Positions 18,701-33,700 of a stretch of DNA of 64,000 nt are shown piece after piece. The notes under the pieces were generated by a model. It was not told where the DNA came from, did no database searches, and saw only the letters and a program-made list of their open reading frames with translations. The position numbers and the translations under genes were made by a program. This stretch comes from Strix aluco. Its lineage: Eukaryota; Chordata; Aves; Strigiformes; Strigidae. Within the stretch, counting starts at the first letter, position 1. The number at the start of each line of letters is the position of its first letter. The stretch lies in the NCBI RefSeq assembly GCF_031877795.1, contig NC_133971.1:17705171-17769170 (forward strand), read 5' to 3'.

Positions 18701-21700
18701 TACCTGGCATCTGTGTGAAACACTGAAATGTAGTGCCTTTCTCTCAGTAGCTCCTTCTAGAAGTGTACATTGATATTTCTGGTAGCTGTGAACAGGGAGT
18801 GTCTGGGCAGCATCTCTGGCTTGGACTGCTATGCCCTGTTGTGCTCCTGCAGCCTTTGGTACAACTTACACTTCACAGAGTTCGAATGTTCAGATCCTTG
18901 GTCTCCTGATCTTTGTTGTGGCCTTATTTTTACAAAGTATGGTATGCCAGTTTCAAACACTTAATCTGAGTGTTTGGTAATGAACATGTGATGAATATCA
19001 CAAATACTGTTTTATGCTGTATCTCAAACAGATAATGTCTGATCACACTGTTGTTATTTCCTGTCTTGAGGAAAGGAGTAGTTTTCTACCTAACAGGGTC
19101 CCCCCTACCCTTTTGTCTATCTGGCTTAACAGTATGTCCAAATTATACTGTCATGGAAAGGTTCTCCAGCTCCTTATAGTCATGCTTTCAAGTCCTTCCT
19201 TAGAATAAGAAGTTCTAGTGAATGTGTTTTCATGTGCTGTTTGTGGAGTCTATAAATGGCTGTTGATTTCTTAAACTAGTAAGACAATTTTCTAAAGCTT
19301 ACTCATTTAAGGTTCAATTCTTCCATGTTTATTTAGAAGTTTAAAGTTAAAGAGGAAATTGACCAACCATAATGAATCAGTGTTTCCTCATTCCTTTGAT
19401 GTAATTTAAATGTAGTTGAGAATGGCATGCAAAATAAACAGAAACGGAGAGATGTATGTGGTACAATGATGATCTTTTCGTAGCCCTCACAAGATTGACA
19501 TGCTGTTATAGGCAAACTTGAAAATAAAAACATGAATGCTGACTGCAGGATTATTTTCAGTTTTCTTAGAAGGATCCTCTGCCAAGGGGTACTGAGTATG
19601 TATTTTTGTTGTATGAAATGCTGGTTGTAATTTTCAATTGAAAGTTGTGGCTTTATTTGTGTAAGTTTTTGTATAGGAGAAAAGAGGACACGATGGAAAA
19701 GTTACAGATGTAATTTTAATGCAAGTAGTCTTTTATACTAAACGCTTAGGCTTCATTTAATATGTTTATTTATTATTAACCAGGACCAGATTGATCTTAG
19801 ATCGTGTGGTAGCACTGCAGTAGGTCATATTATAACTATGCCCATTTCTACAGTTACATGGTGTATTTGTTAGACGTAATAGATGTATAATGCTGGTGTT
19901 GGGTTAGTATGAAATGATAAGAGCAGTTAGAGCGGACTGTATTAGTATAGTGTAGGGTTACACCTACCTTTATAAGTTTCTTTTTCCTGGAACATGTGTT
20001 TGACAGAATAATATGGGCCTTCTTGGGTATATAATTGTTTAGGATTGATGGTCACGCCTGTGAAGCTGAGGGTTGTGCAGGCCGTGTCGGACTGTGCTCT
20101 GATTCTGTGCCTTCCTCTCCTACAGGTAATATTTGCAGAATTGTTTCAACTTCCATCTCCACCACACATTGAAGTCATGTACACAACACTCCTGATTGAA
20201 CTGTGCAAACTTCAGCCTGGCTCTTTGCCACAAGTTGTATCCTTTCTGTGCTGCTGGAGAGCATTTATAAAATGCAGTCTTTATTTTGTTTGCTCTGTAG
20301 ATGAGGGGATAGCAGTAAATACTAGCAGTATTAATATTTTACAGTAGCTGCATGAAACTGCCTGTAACACTTGTGTGAAAGAATGGCACAGCCCACTTAG
20401 CACAGGTCTAGATTTGCCAAGTGGGCAAGACTCCTCTGATTTCTGGACAGTGTTCTGGTACTTCCTCTGGCCCTCCCAAGAACTGCTGTCTTAGTGAGGG
20501 GTTAAAATACAATACTCCTCTCTGTCACTGCAGCCTGTTTAGGTCTGGACAATGTGTGGCATGGTCACAGACACTTTAAAGGCTGAGAAGGAAAGGAAGT
20601 GACAGACTTGATCTTTTGTTCTAACAACGGTGTGAATGCTCCTACTCTTTTTAGTAGGCTGTGTAGCAGAGGATTTAAAGGAACTTGCTTGAGTTCCCAC
20701 TCAGTGCTCCCACTAGGAGCTTTCAGAAGGTCAATAATCATCTGTTAGCTCAGACAGGGTAGCTAAATGCAGAGGAAGGAGGCATGACTCCCAGCTAATT
20801 CTGGCTATTACACTGCCCCTACTTCACTGCCATTTTAGATTATGTTATATCATTGGTTTAGATCAAGCTATAGACTGAGAATGGAGGATGGTTAACAGAT
20901 GTCTATCCACTGGTAATTTCATGCCCAAATTTTCATTCTGTTTCATGATAGTACTCACTGTTTGCAAATCACATGATCTCAATGATTAGAGCCAAGTCTA
21001 TTTTTAGAATTGGACAGATGTCTGTGCAGAAAGTTTTTAATGTTAGTAGGGACACTGTAAGAAGAATAAAGGCCTTATTGGGTAAAGTCAGTATAGACAT
21101 ACTTTCTCAAGCCTTCAGTGATGATCAAAGATTGTTTGTGGATAAGCATCAAGAGCAGCCCATGAAGCTAAACTGATGAGATTACAGAAGTATTCTGTAA
21201 GGAGATTGGTGTCTGTTCATATCAGTGCAGTTTTGTTTGTTGCATGATGCAAATTCTGGCTTTCTATGGAAGAAGCCAACAGTCTCGTTGCAATAATAGA
21301 AGAAAACCAGACTGGAATTAGAGGGTAGAACTCACAATATGCTTCATTTTTTACTGTGATTTACCTGATTTTGGAATAGACCCGGGGAGTACAAAAAGTT
21401 GATGACATTCTATTAAAAAACTAAAGGGAGTAACATCAGACTTATCTAGTGTTTTCTGTAATCCTTAATAAAAAACTTACAGCTTGCACAAGCCACAGAA
21501 ATGCTCTACATGCGTTTGGATACCATGAATACCACGTGTGTGGACAGGTAGGTGTGTTTTGGAGACAATGAAAAATATTCATCAATATCCAATGTACAGA
21601 AAAAATGGACACGATGGAAAGAGTAGTCAGAAGTCCTTGTTACAACTTCTTGATGCTGTTCAAAATGTTTCTGGGCTCTGGCTTTGATCAATCCAAAGAG

Positions 21701-24700
21701 AAGGTGGAGGAGTGACTGCTTGCCTCTCCTTCCCAGAAACACTACCCTGGAGGTCACAAGTCTAGATGTCTGTACAGGACAGTTAAGATTGGTGGCAGCT
21801 TTTCCATCTTAAAAGCTGTTCATAGTTGCATAGTACTTTGTTACCTAGTACTATGCCTGCTCCCTGCTGGTCTGGGAGGTGACTTGGAAGTGGAGTTAAT
21901 GGCATATGTGCTGCCCAGAGGAGGAGAGTAGTGGTGATTTTGCCCTTTGAGTGAAGTCTGCATCGTCTAGAAGAGCTGTTAATTACTCATAAAAAAATGT
22001 GAAAGTTGCATATTCACGGTGAGCTTACATTTTAATTATTAGTTTAATAGGTCATCTCTTTGTATGAGACAACAGAACATGATAGACTGTCTATTTGTCC
22101 ATAAAAGCTTCTTTCTGACTCTCTGAACTCAGTCTTCTGTATCTGTCAACATAAATGCCTGATTAATGCTGTAATAGCTTTAGAGTTTAGGCTTGCCTTT
22201 GAAAAGTAGAATGGATTTATAAGAAAATGTCAACTGGAAGTTTTCCTGCACTTCTGACATTTAATGGAGCTTTCTTTTTCTTTTAATAAAGATTTATTAA
22301 CTGGTTTTCTCACCACTTGAGCAACTTTCAGTTCCGTTGGAGCTGGGAAGATTGGTAAGTTTCCCTCCTTTTGATTCGAACCTGATATTGCAAAAAACTA
22401 ATTTCAGACTTATTCAGGAAGCATCACAGCATAGTGGCCCTGTTAATTGCTCTCCTCCAGCTTTTCAGAGATCTTTCTTAATTGTTCACCACCACTCAGT
22501 GGTAGATTATTTTGATAATCTCTTTAGTCACTGTATTGTCCCTGATGAACTTTGTGATAGATCTCAAGCCAGTATAAGCGTTCCCTAAACAGGGGAAGTA
22601 AAAATGTGATTTCTTTAATTTGTCCTGCACCCTCATTCAGTTGCTAGCAAATTTTCCAAAATGACTCCCCAATTTACATTTAATGGTTTGCCCTGACTCT
22701 TTGTATCCTGTATTCATTCTGTAATCTTGCTCTCTGTCCTACCCTAAACCTTTCATTATAACCTTTATCCATGAGACCTTGTGATCTGATCCATCAGAGC
22801 TGTCCCTACCATCTGTTCTTACCATGCCACATCTTGAACTTGCATCTCTAGCAGTAGCTCCTTGGACTCCATCAATGTCTAACCGCAGGCTTCCCTGAGC
22901 TCTCCATTCCAGGCACCCATGTAGCAAGAGAGATCATCCTGGGGTTAAGTCCTCACTACAGTAACTTCCACAGCCTGCTACCTTCATGCTTTCTGTAGCT
23001 CATCTGCCTAGGTGTCCTTTAGTTTCTTGTGTTGTCCTCATGTGGAGTTAGGTGCTTGATGGCTATCCTAGTATACATCCATGTTGACTGACCAGTTCCT
23101 TGGTGGCAGTGCTTCTGTGGGTCTCTCTCGCAAGTTGCCATTTTCTGCAAATCTCGCAAGTGACTGTATTTGAGATTTTTCTTTATCTGAAATGTGTTTG
23201 AAATCAGCCAGAAGTCCAAAAAAGTCCTGTGAGGGAGGAACAGATTATGAAATCAGGCAAGGTTCCTTTCCTAAGGAAAGGGAAAACCAGCTAACCATAA
23301 GCACAAATTATTTTTAATCTGGTGGGGGAAGGGAAGCTACTTGAAAATGCATCACACAGAGATGAGATTCCAAGAATGCTAATGGCCACTAAGGAAATAG
23401 TGATGAACTTACCTCATTGTCTTAAAGTTGCCTACACTGTAAAACTAAATGTGAAGCACTCCAGTTGTCCTTAGGCTGTGGTTGTTTTGTACCTTTTAGA
23501 CAAAGTCAAAAAGAGACTAAAGCACAAATTCTTTTGCTAAAAGCTACCTCATTCTGTCCTTTGAATAGGTCAGATTGTCTTACTCAGGACCTTGAAAAGC
23601 CCAAACCCAAATTTGTGAGAGAGGTTTTGGAGAAATGCATGCGGTAAGTAAGATCTTTTGATAGTTGCATGCAAGGCAAAGTTTGATCTTTGCTTCTGCA
23701 TACTGTCAGATTCCTTTTAACTTGACTCTTGTCTTAGGCATGTCTGTTCTTACAATTCAGTTTCAGTTAAGAGATGAGGCTTTGTATGATTTTAATCTGC
23801 TTTACCTGCTGTAGGACACTTAGGACACTACTTTAGAGAGGGAGAAACAGATGGAGCAGATAGTGGTGAGCTGTCTATCCAGGTGTGCACACCTGTAGTT
23901 ACGAAAAGACATGCTTCACCATAGGCATGGAAAGAAATAGAGTTTAGGCAGTAGTCCTGGAAAGCATTCATCATTTGCAGAAATGAAGGGAACTGATCAT
24001 TAGTTATACTAAAAACTGAGAATCTAATCTTGATTATTCTAGGTGCCTCTGATGTTCATTGACCTTAAAACACGCAAACAAAAACTCCAAATCCAACATG
24101 TACACAATCAGGGCTGGACTTAAAATTGTTGAGATAGAGAGGGATATAGGGGGGAGAGAGAGAGAGAGAGAAAAATATTCAAAAAGCCTGTGTTATTCAA
24201 CATCCTACATGAAAACATTCATCCTTTTTTGGGTGAATTCAGTATAGGAAGTGTGAAAGTATTGTACTGCAAAACGAATGCAATTTTTCTGTGGCACTTC
24301 TATTTCACTGAAAACTCTCATAGCAGAATTAAGCCTTTGTGGGAGTTAAATAAGCTGGAAAGTAAAATGAAGACATCCAGTTTAATATCTTTCCTGCTTT
24401 GAATACCAACACCTTACTAGTTTTCTGCTTTTGCATAAAACATCCTACCAGGCAGCCTCTGATCTTTTCACAAGCTAAATGAGTTGTATGAAGATGAAAC
24501 TCTAGCATCACAAAGTTCAAATAGAAAGCATCTACTAGTAAGTTTGGTTTACTTAGCTCTTACTGCCCAGCAGAAACTATCATTCTGTTGTATAAAACAT
24601 CCTAATTTTTGCTCTGTGAAAGTTAAATACAAGAAAATTGTTAAAGCAGTCACTTTAGAATTAGATCTGGTGTTATTCCCATTTTAATTCTACTGCTGTA

Positions 24701-27700
24701 AAACTTGTTATTTCCAGACTCTCCTACCATCAGCGAATAATAGACATTGTTCCTACAAGTTTTTCAGTCCTCAGTCCTGCTAATCCAGTGTGCATTTACA
24801 AATATGGAGATGAAAGTAATAGTAAGTATTAAAGTTACTGAGGGGTCAAGTTGAAGCAAATAGTGTTTCAGAGCAAGGGAGCACACTAGATTGACTGCAC
24901 TATCGGTTGTTTTCATAAAGAAGAATACAGCTGAAATAAGTATGTGTTATTTTCATATGAGTAAATATGCTTCACTTCATCAATTAATATATATTAAGCC
25001 TGAATCTCTAATATAATCCTCTTTGTTACTTTATGAAGAAAATCCAGATACATGAAATTACTCTTGCAGAGGTGGTTGTGGTGGTGTGCAGCATTGTTTG
25101 CCAGAAGTCTAAAATTGGAAAATTCATCTATTTCCCCTGTTTGGGAACAATGCTATGCAAAAGTCAGCATATAAAGTTATAAAGTGAGTTTATTTTTTGA
25201 ACTTCATGAAACAGTAGAAGATTTTACCAGAGTACATGGTTTAGTGAAGCATGCAGAAGCAGAAGATGATGGTAAAGATTGAGGTAGAGAGATACCTTAT
25301 TATTCCTTTTATTACTCAGTGTAAAGACAATCCTAAGCATAAAAGTGTCATCATCAAAGATACAGTGAGGAAAACCAAGGAAGCATTGTATATTGAGGCA
25401 ACTGGTGGAAGCTGAAGTAGAGTTTTAGACAGGAGAGCGATTACCTGGCCTCAACTCTAAAGGTTCTACTGAAAGGTTTGAATTTAACATGAAGACCAGG
25501 AAACATGTTGACCAGTTTTATGGAGTAGCGATGTGGACAGTGATATTGGAAACAGCTAGTTTTAGGTATAGCTGGGAAGTGTACTTGTTTCTCTGAGAGA
25601 GGCAAACTGACATTAAAAATACTCACTTGCCTTCTATGTATTTTTGACCTGTTTGTTTTTGGTTTTGTTTAGGGTCTCTCCCTGGATATACTGTGGCACT
25701 CTGTTTAACAATTGCAATTAAAAATAAGGCCAGTAATGATGAAATCTTCAGCATTTTAAAAGATGTGCCTAATCCAAACCAGGATGATGATGATGGTAAG
25801 ATATATTCTGTTAGGCTTTGGCAGGCTGTAATTTCTTTTGTGTATAGGCTGATCTGCCATCTTTTGTTGCTATGAGTGTGGTGATTAACAGAACTGTATG
25901 CTTTTCCTTCTGATAGTTGGTTTCAGTTTATCAGCAAATGGAAATAGCACACCGTTGCTAGTTGGTTTTGGTTTTGGGTTTTGTTTTGTTTTTTTTGCAA
26001 ACATCTTACATGGAGAAACAGACCTGTTTTTCTTAACAGTGGTAACCGTTTTTCTTGTGATTATTGATGGAGGTAGTGTGAAAGAATTTAACATTTCCTT
26101 TGCTTCAGCAGCAGAGGGCAGTTCATGTTGTTATCCTCACCCCTGAGATTCAGTGCTTGTGCCCTGTGAGAGCTTCCCTCCCCTTGGTGCAGTCCCACCA
26201 CAGATGAATCAGTCAGCCTGCTGGCTGTAGTCTTCCAAAGATACGAACTCATGGTGGGACTCCACTCACAATATTTTTAGTTTTGCAGCCACAGACAACG
26301 TTGATTCCTAAAGCCTGTGTGTTTTAGGGAGTGAGAAGGAGTGCGAGACAGAGAATTAAGAAGTGATCTTTACAATGGAGATGGCTTCAACATTTCTGTA
26401 ATACTTGCAAGAGTTCTGTTATGCAAGCAGAAAGCAGCAACAGTCTGTTTTTTTGCCCTGGAATCCACTGTCATATTTACTGATTTGCTTTAGGCATCAC
26501 CCACTGATGCGTCCTCTCCCTCCTGCCTGTCTTCAGCTGCAGGTAGCTGCAAGCTGCAGCTACAGGAGGGGACTTGGCACCGTTCACCCCTAATACCCAT
26601 ATTTGCCATGCACGCTTGCTGGCCCCTTCTCCCATGTCATAAATAGCCAGTCTCTGTATCCTGATCATCCTTACTTTCCCCTCTCCTCATCCACTCGCCC
26701 TTCTTTATGGTCTGCCAGGCCTTCAGCTGGATGCATAACTGTGCAGTTTTTTATGCTGTCTTTCTCTGCTGCTGCCCATCAGTGCTGTTACATATTGCTA
26801 GGGTAGCTGTGTCTCTGATAGCTTCTTCACTGACCTGGAATTCTTTCTGCATATTTTCTCAATGCCAAAATGGCAGCCTGAAGATCTGCACGTTTTGGAA
26901 AGTCTTTACTAGCTCCCCGCTCAGCCTTGCAAAACCCCATTGATGAAACTTTTTGTGAAATTAGTTAAAACCATAAGTTATCTCTACAGTTTTGAGTCAG
27001 TTATGTGCTTTACTTGAAGTACTTATAGTTTCAACCTTAACTTGCAGATGAAGGATTTACCTTCAATCCTCTGAAAATAGAAGTCTTTGTTCAGACTCTG
27101 CTCCATCTAGCTGCCAAGTCCTTCAGCCACTCCTTCAGTGCCCTGGCAAAGTAAGTGTAATATGTACATTATTTTGGAGCTTATGGAACTGTTCAATTCT
27201 GACAGTGAAATGCATGGTAGAAGAACTGGACTGCAAGCTTCAGCAATGTTTTAGGTGCTCCAGAGTGCACTATGATTAGAAGAACTAATGACACTGCTTA
27301 ATGAAGGAATGGTAGTGTAAATCCTAGGTTATATATGTGAATGGAGTTAACAGAAATGTGTACATTACAGCCATGTGATGTAAATTGAGCAAATGAGACA
27401 GGTTTGGACCATTACTCCATTTTAGAATTACTCATTTGCTGATTATGGTGAGAAACAAGGGTTTCTCCTTCCATTTGAATGACTGGATAGCTCCCACCAC
27501 AGTATCTTGTACTATGAATATGACTCTAGAACAGTTAACATCTATATAAAAAAGAAGAAAAAGAAAACATGAAACTTCAAAGCAGTCTGCTGTAAACTAC
27601 TTCTATCTGCCAAAGCACAGTAAAATCCACTCTAAAATACTTTAGAGTGCATCCCTTAAAGATATGGTTTAGCTTCTAAAGAATTTACTGCACACTTCTT

Positions 27701-30700
27701 TTTTTTTTTAATTAGAAAAATGAGATAACTAATTTTTAATCCTGTGTGCTTTGGAGTTGCTCTTAAGTGGTCTTGATAGATGAAAGGTAGTCAGAGTCAT
27801 CTTAAGGAGTTATTTTTCTATTTGTTTTTAAAGATATATAAAGCTGTAACAGAAGCATGCACGTGGGAGCTTTATAGAGGCAATGTTGATAGTAGTACAG
27901 ATCAGTAGTACAAGAGGCAGGGTGATATGAATACTTAGAGCCATGGTGTCTTCACTGCACACCAACAGTGGCAGCCATGAGATCAGAAAGAGCCTCTTAT
28001 GCTTTATGGTCATCTTACAATAAGCTGGGTTGTGAATGCTGTGTAGCAGTCAGCGTAACTCTGCTAAAATAGAGGCTTTTAGCAGCATTTCCTTCAAAAA
28101 GAGGCAGACTGGGTAATTGTCTAAAGTTATAGAAACACATATCACGAGGAAGGTCTAAGGCTCAAAAAGCAGCAAATTTTGCTCTAGCTGTGTGTAGATA
28201 AGCACATGAAGCATGGAAGTGTCTCCTGCTTTTAAGAGTATGAGAAATGTAGCCCAGCTTCGGGGAGTAGGTTCACCACTAAGATATAAGTTGATTTTAG
28301 GAGCTGTCATGTCTCTGTAGCCTATTTTAGCTCAGGATGGTTGTATTTTCTAGGGAATAATTGTTCAAGAATTGCTGCAGATAGTCACAGAATTTTCTTT
28401 TGACCAATCTAAACCAGTTGTCTTGTATCTGCTGCTCTTTTTACCTGATCTCAACGCCTCTACTCACTACTTATATCTATTAAAAGGTTTCATGAAGTCT
28501 TCAAAACGCTTGCTGAAAGTGATGAGGGGAAACTCCATGTTCTGAGGGTTGTGTATGAGGTTTGGAAGAATCATCCACAGGTAAGAGGTTGCAATGTCAA
28601 GTATCTTTGTGAGCTTCAACTTGCAGGTGTCATATTTAATAAACATTACAGTTTGCTTTATATCCTTTAAAAATAACTTGTCTATTGTCATGTTATTTGA
28701 AGGGAAGTTCAGATTGTATTTACTGTTGTTACTAATGCCTAAAATGAAGGCTGACGTAAAATATATGCCATCAGTGAGGCCACTTCTTCCTCAGAGTTCA
28801 TTGTGGCAGGGCAGAGGCTGTCATTCTGCCTCAGATTCATAGTATGCTGTTTGTCATACAAGATAATAACTTTGGCTAATATCATGTTTCTGTTCAGAAT
28901 TGGAAAACAGTGAGGATGTGTAAATTGCAATAAAATGTAGATTTCATATCAAAAGCAGGCCGCATTCTTAGAAAAGTGGAAACCTTGGAGTTTTTAGGGA
29001 AATTTTTTTCAATTGCTGGTGAAAGCCATACAGTTATTCCACAAAGCTCATGTTGGAGTCACTGTTGTGTGTGGGCAGAGGGAGTAGAGCTGCAGTCAGT
29101 GGCTGTTCAGAACAGATCAGTCTGACAGTGCCATGATTATGTTCATTCTTGAGCCAGAGGAAATAACACCCTAAAAGACCTATGAAAAGTGCCTCAGTTG
29201 TTTAAGCTGTTCAGTTTCTTCACAGCAGTTGTTTTCTCCCTCAGCTGTCATTCTTCTATAAATAGAAATCGATAAGCAACTCAAGCTGAATTTGCCTGCA
29301 TTAATTATTTCACATATTCCTTACTGGTGTGTCTGTGTTGCACTTTATTGTGCTTGAAAGTGGACTGTACCTCACAGCTGCATAAGCCAGATTTTCAGAA
29401 GCAATGACACTGAGAACAAGGGGTAATCCTTGCATCAGCTACTGGACCTGTGGTCCATTCCCTTGGGGAAAAAACTTAAGCACCTAGAAGATACTTACGC
29501 AAAATGTCACCTCCCTTCTAAGTAGAGTAAAAACATCAAAAAAGCAGGATTTTTTTAATATTAAACTTCCTACCCAAATTACTGACCTTGAAAATGTGGC
29601 AATTAGTCTGACCTACTTTTTACTGCCATTTAATTGGATCAGAAAAAATTACATTACTGCAATCTTATATATCTGTATCCTCTTCCTCTTCATGTCTTTG
29701 TACTGCAGCATGACTGAACTGAGAGGGAGGTTTCAAACCCAGACTAAACAGTAATGTTGGATATTTATGAATAAATTAAGATCGCTTTAAAAAAAAACCA
29801 GGTGCAAAAGTTGTGAAGGTCTGCTGTTCTACTTGATCATGGAACTTAAATTTTCTTCTCTTGCATTTATTGCAGTTCAGTCTTTTGTTTCTGGTCGAGC
29901 ACTTTTTTTTCCTGAGTCCGTAACCCTCCTGGCACACAGAAGAAATAGTGCCTGGAAAGCAGGACACTTGTCCAGAGTGTCTTCTTGGTGCTCACCCTAA
30001 TCCCATGTCTATGGGAACATCCTTTGATTTGGTTCAGACTATTGACAGTATTCTCAAGGCATATAGTGCTAATGAGTGATCTGTCCTGCAGATGGTGATT
30101 TATCAGTAGGAATCAGTAGTTCCTGGACCTAAAAACAAGGTTCTTCATAAAGAGAAACTTTAAAATTGAAATTAAATATTTTCTCAAAATCCTAGGTCTG
30201 TGTTTCTTGGAAGATCAGGCTAAGTAATCAGAAATTCTTCCTGGCAATACAGAAAGACAAATAGAGCATAGAATGCTATCCTGGGACTTGAAAGTTGAGT
30301 GCTGAGTCCTCTGTATGATTCATTCAGTTATTTTAATTTTCCTTCCTTAAAAGGAGCTTTGTTACACTTCCTTATTTGACAATGGGTGGTTGTAAGGATA
30401 AATACAGTGCAGGCTGTGGTTCTTGGATACTGTGGCATTCAAGCACATGAGTAACTAAGATAAGCCTTTTTTCTGAACAGCTTGCAACTGCTTTAGTCAG
30501 TAACTCCTCTCTGCAGTTGCCTGCCAGATTGCTTGCAAACCCCCCCCAAGAATCATGGCAGTGCCTGTAGCAAGTAAGCACTTCCATTGACTACATGGCG
30601 CTGGCTCTGTTCTGAAATGAAGAGGTCCTGCAGAGAAGAGCTTACTGTCACGTTCGAAGACTGTTGCAGTTCAAGAAGAGTAGGCCAGGGATAGCTCTCG

Positions 30701-33700
30701 CATTGTGGTGATCTGAGAGGTATATATGCTCTGGCTTGAGCACTTGAATGTCAAATACTAGGACTTCTGTCTCTAAGGCCTCACTTCCAACTGTGACGCT
30801 TGTATTTTTTGCTTTTGCATGGAAGTATGTATGTTAACAAAAAGTGATACATCACTTTCACAAGAAGTAGAAAAAGGTTGTTAAACAAAATCAGAAAGCT
30901 TTTATGTAATTGACATAGGTATGTAATTTTAGCAGTTTTAGGCTAGACTGCCCAGCTTCCTAAAGTATTTGAAATTACCCAGTAATATCACTAACGTAGA
31001 GTTGCATCAAACCATCTCTGCTTTTATCTGAGGCTGGAATACTTTACACAGATTGTGTGTGCAATGTCTTTCACAAAATATAGATGATTGCTGTGCTTGT
31101 GGACAAGATGATTCGGACACAAATTGTTGACTGTGCTGCAGTAGCAAACTGGATCTTCTCTTCAGAGCTTGCACATGATTTTACTAGGTAACAAGAATTT
31201 GTCTTGGGTTGTTATTTGTCTCTGAATTACTATTTTAAGTAGCCAGTAAATAGTTTAATCTATGAAAACTGAGTAGTGGAAGAAAAAGGTACAATAAGTT
31301 TTTGTTCCTTCTACAAAATATGTACTTCAGCATTTTTCTAAGTTGGAGTATGAATGTTTACATGACAGTGCAAGAATGTTGCTAGCATGTCATTTTGCTA
31401 GTAGTCTCAAAGCCTGCCAAAGCAGAACACCACTTGAATTATTTCTAGATGAAGTCTGCTGTGTGTTATATAGCTGCTAGCTTAGTGTGGTCCTTGTCTT
31501 TGGTTGAGGTATGTAACTTGTACCACCACTGATAACATTGCTTATTGAGAACGGGAGAAGTGTTTGGTCTGAGAAGTCAATTTGATGTTGGTAGTCTTAC
31601 AGTATGTGTATGAAATACAATGCTGGTTTGGAAGTGTACTGCAAAAAATAGGAAAGAAACAGTTGTAAAGCTTTCTTACATTACTATAGGTAATATACAC
31701 ATATATAGATTACGTATATAGACCTATAAAATATACATAGGTATACTTTCCTATATGCTGAGTGTTTGTTCACTCTACTAAGATGTCTTAGATGATACTA
31801 AGTTTTTTTTAATTCCCCCAGATACATTTTTCTGTAAGAAACTACATTTAATTTTCTACTCTGGAGTAGTGTTCAATGTAGTGTTTTGAGCTTTGTGTCT
31901 TTCCTAGGTTTTATATCTGGGAGATACTACATTCCACAATTCGTAAGATGAATAAGCATGTTCTGAAGATTCAGAAAGAACTGGAGGAGACTAAGGCAAG
32001 ATTGGCCAGGCAGCACAAAAGAGTGAGTAATTTGTTTGTAATTTTTAATTATTTTAAGCTAAGTTATACAAACCTGCATGCTGTCAGGTGGATGCACAGT
32101 TGGTTTTGGGAAGGACTGAATAAATACTTTTATCAGGAAGCATGTCTGCAGCCATGTGGTCATCTGTAGCACTAAGACATCAACAACTGGATGCATCTTC
32201 TCAGTCTACCTTTCGAACAGTAGCTATAACCTAAGAATTCAGTAAAATCTTTAAGGGAGTTCATATGTATTTGCTGTATTCAAACACTCTCACAAGTTTC
32301 TCCTCCAATATGAGCATGTCTTCCACTTGCCTTCCAAGATGGATTCCAGTTACCTTATTAGATAATAATAAGAACAATTACAAATTATGTATAGTAAGTT
32401 CTGTTAAAGAATACTCTTGTGGCTTCCATGCAGAAGTGCACGGAAACAGCTATTTGCTATTGAAAAGTTGGCTGTTACTGTTCTTCTGATGGGTGCTGCT
32501 GGATTCTGACACTGGCATCTGTCACTTCCTTCTTCTAGCTTATTTTTCTGAATACCTTTGCATGATCTGGGTTACTATATACAACAAACTGATGAGCAAG
32601 CAGCCTTTTCTGTCCCATGTGTGACAGTAAAATGGGGTGAGACAGTGTCTTCTGTGGCAGCTGCAAAAGATGTGGCGCAAGGAAGCTTGGCTGAATGCAG
32701 TAGTCAGTCATGATAGAATGAAATCAGTTTATAAATATGTTGAGAATTTCAAAGAGCAAGAGAGAATTTATGTGTTTATATGTAGTCTGTGAGTATGATT
32801 ACCTGCATAAAACCCTTAGCTAGCTCCAAAACTCTGGATAAAGTTAATGTCAGAATTTGACACATGACACAGAGGCTGCTGATGGTTTTTGAAGAAACCT
32901 GGACAATCCAGTCATTTTTCCAGAAGTTTCTGATGAGACATCACTAATACCTCACAGTTTGCCAGTGTCAGTTCACCCCAGCCCCTTCATCTTGTTTCCT
33001 TCACTCCCAGCAACAGCCCTCCTAGTTGCTTGCATCCTCAATCTGCATTGATCAGCAGTTAATAAATGCCCATGATTACTGAAGACCTAGATGCAGTCAT
33101 TGATCTTATTCTGAGGCAAAGAGCTTCTCTGGCATCTCTAAACAAATATACCAGTGTTTTCATTTCTGTACTTGTCTCTTGCTGCAGCTCTTTATTCCTG
33201 AGTACTTTAAATGAGCATTGTGCCAGGAAGAAACATTTGTATGCAACAGTGAGTAGTTCTGCAGACTGTAGCTCTGCTGCATGACCATTCCTTTTAGAGG
33301 AAGTAAGCCATCAAGTTTTGATGTCCCCAGCATGAAGTGGATTGCCTTACTGTGGAGTGAGTCCAAGGCTTACATGCTTTCTCTTAGGTCTTATTGGTCC
33401 TTTAGCGTTTTGAGTTCAGGAAATCTCTGTAGATGGGGCCAAAGTAAGTTACTATAGAGAGAATAAAATTAAATTCCCACTTGCTCTGGTAAGTTATTTT
33501 TATTTTTTATGCTGATTCAGAGCTGTAACTGTCTTCAGATTGTGAGTTTCATTTGCTATGCTGTAGATGAGTTAATACATGGCCCTATATTTGTCACAAG
33601 TTGCTTTTACAATATTTGAAGTTTTGAACTGTTAATTTATGGGTATTTTTGCACAGAAACAATCCTATGAGATTGAAGCAGTATCTATTTGTATGTACCA

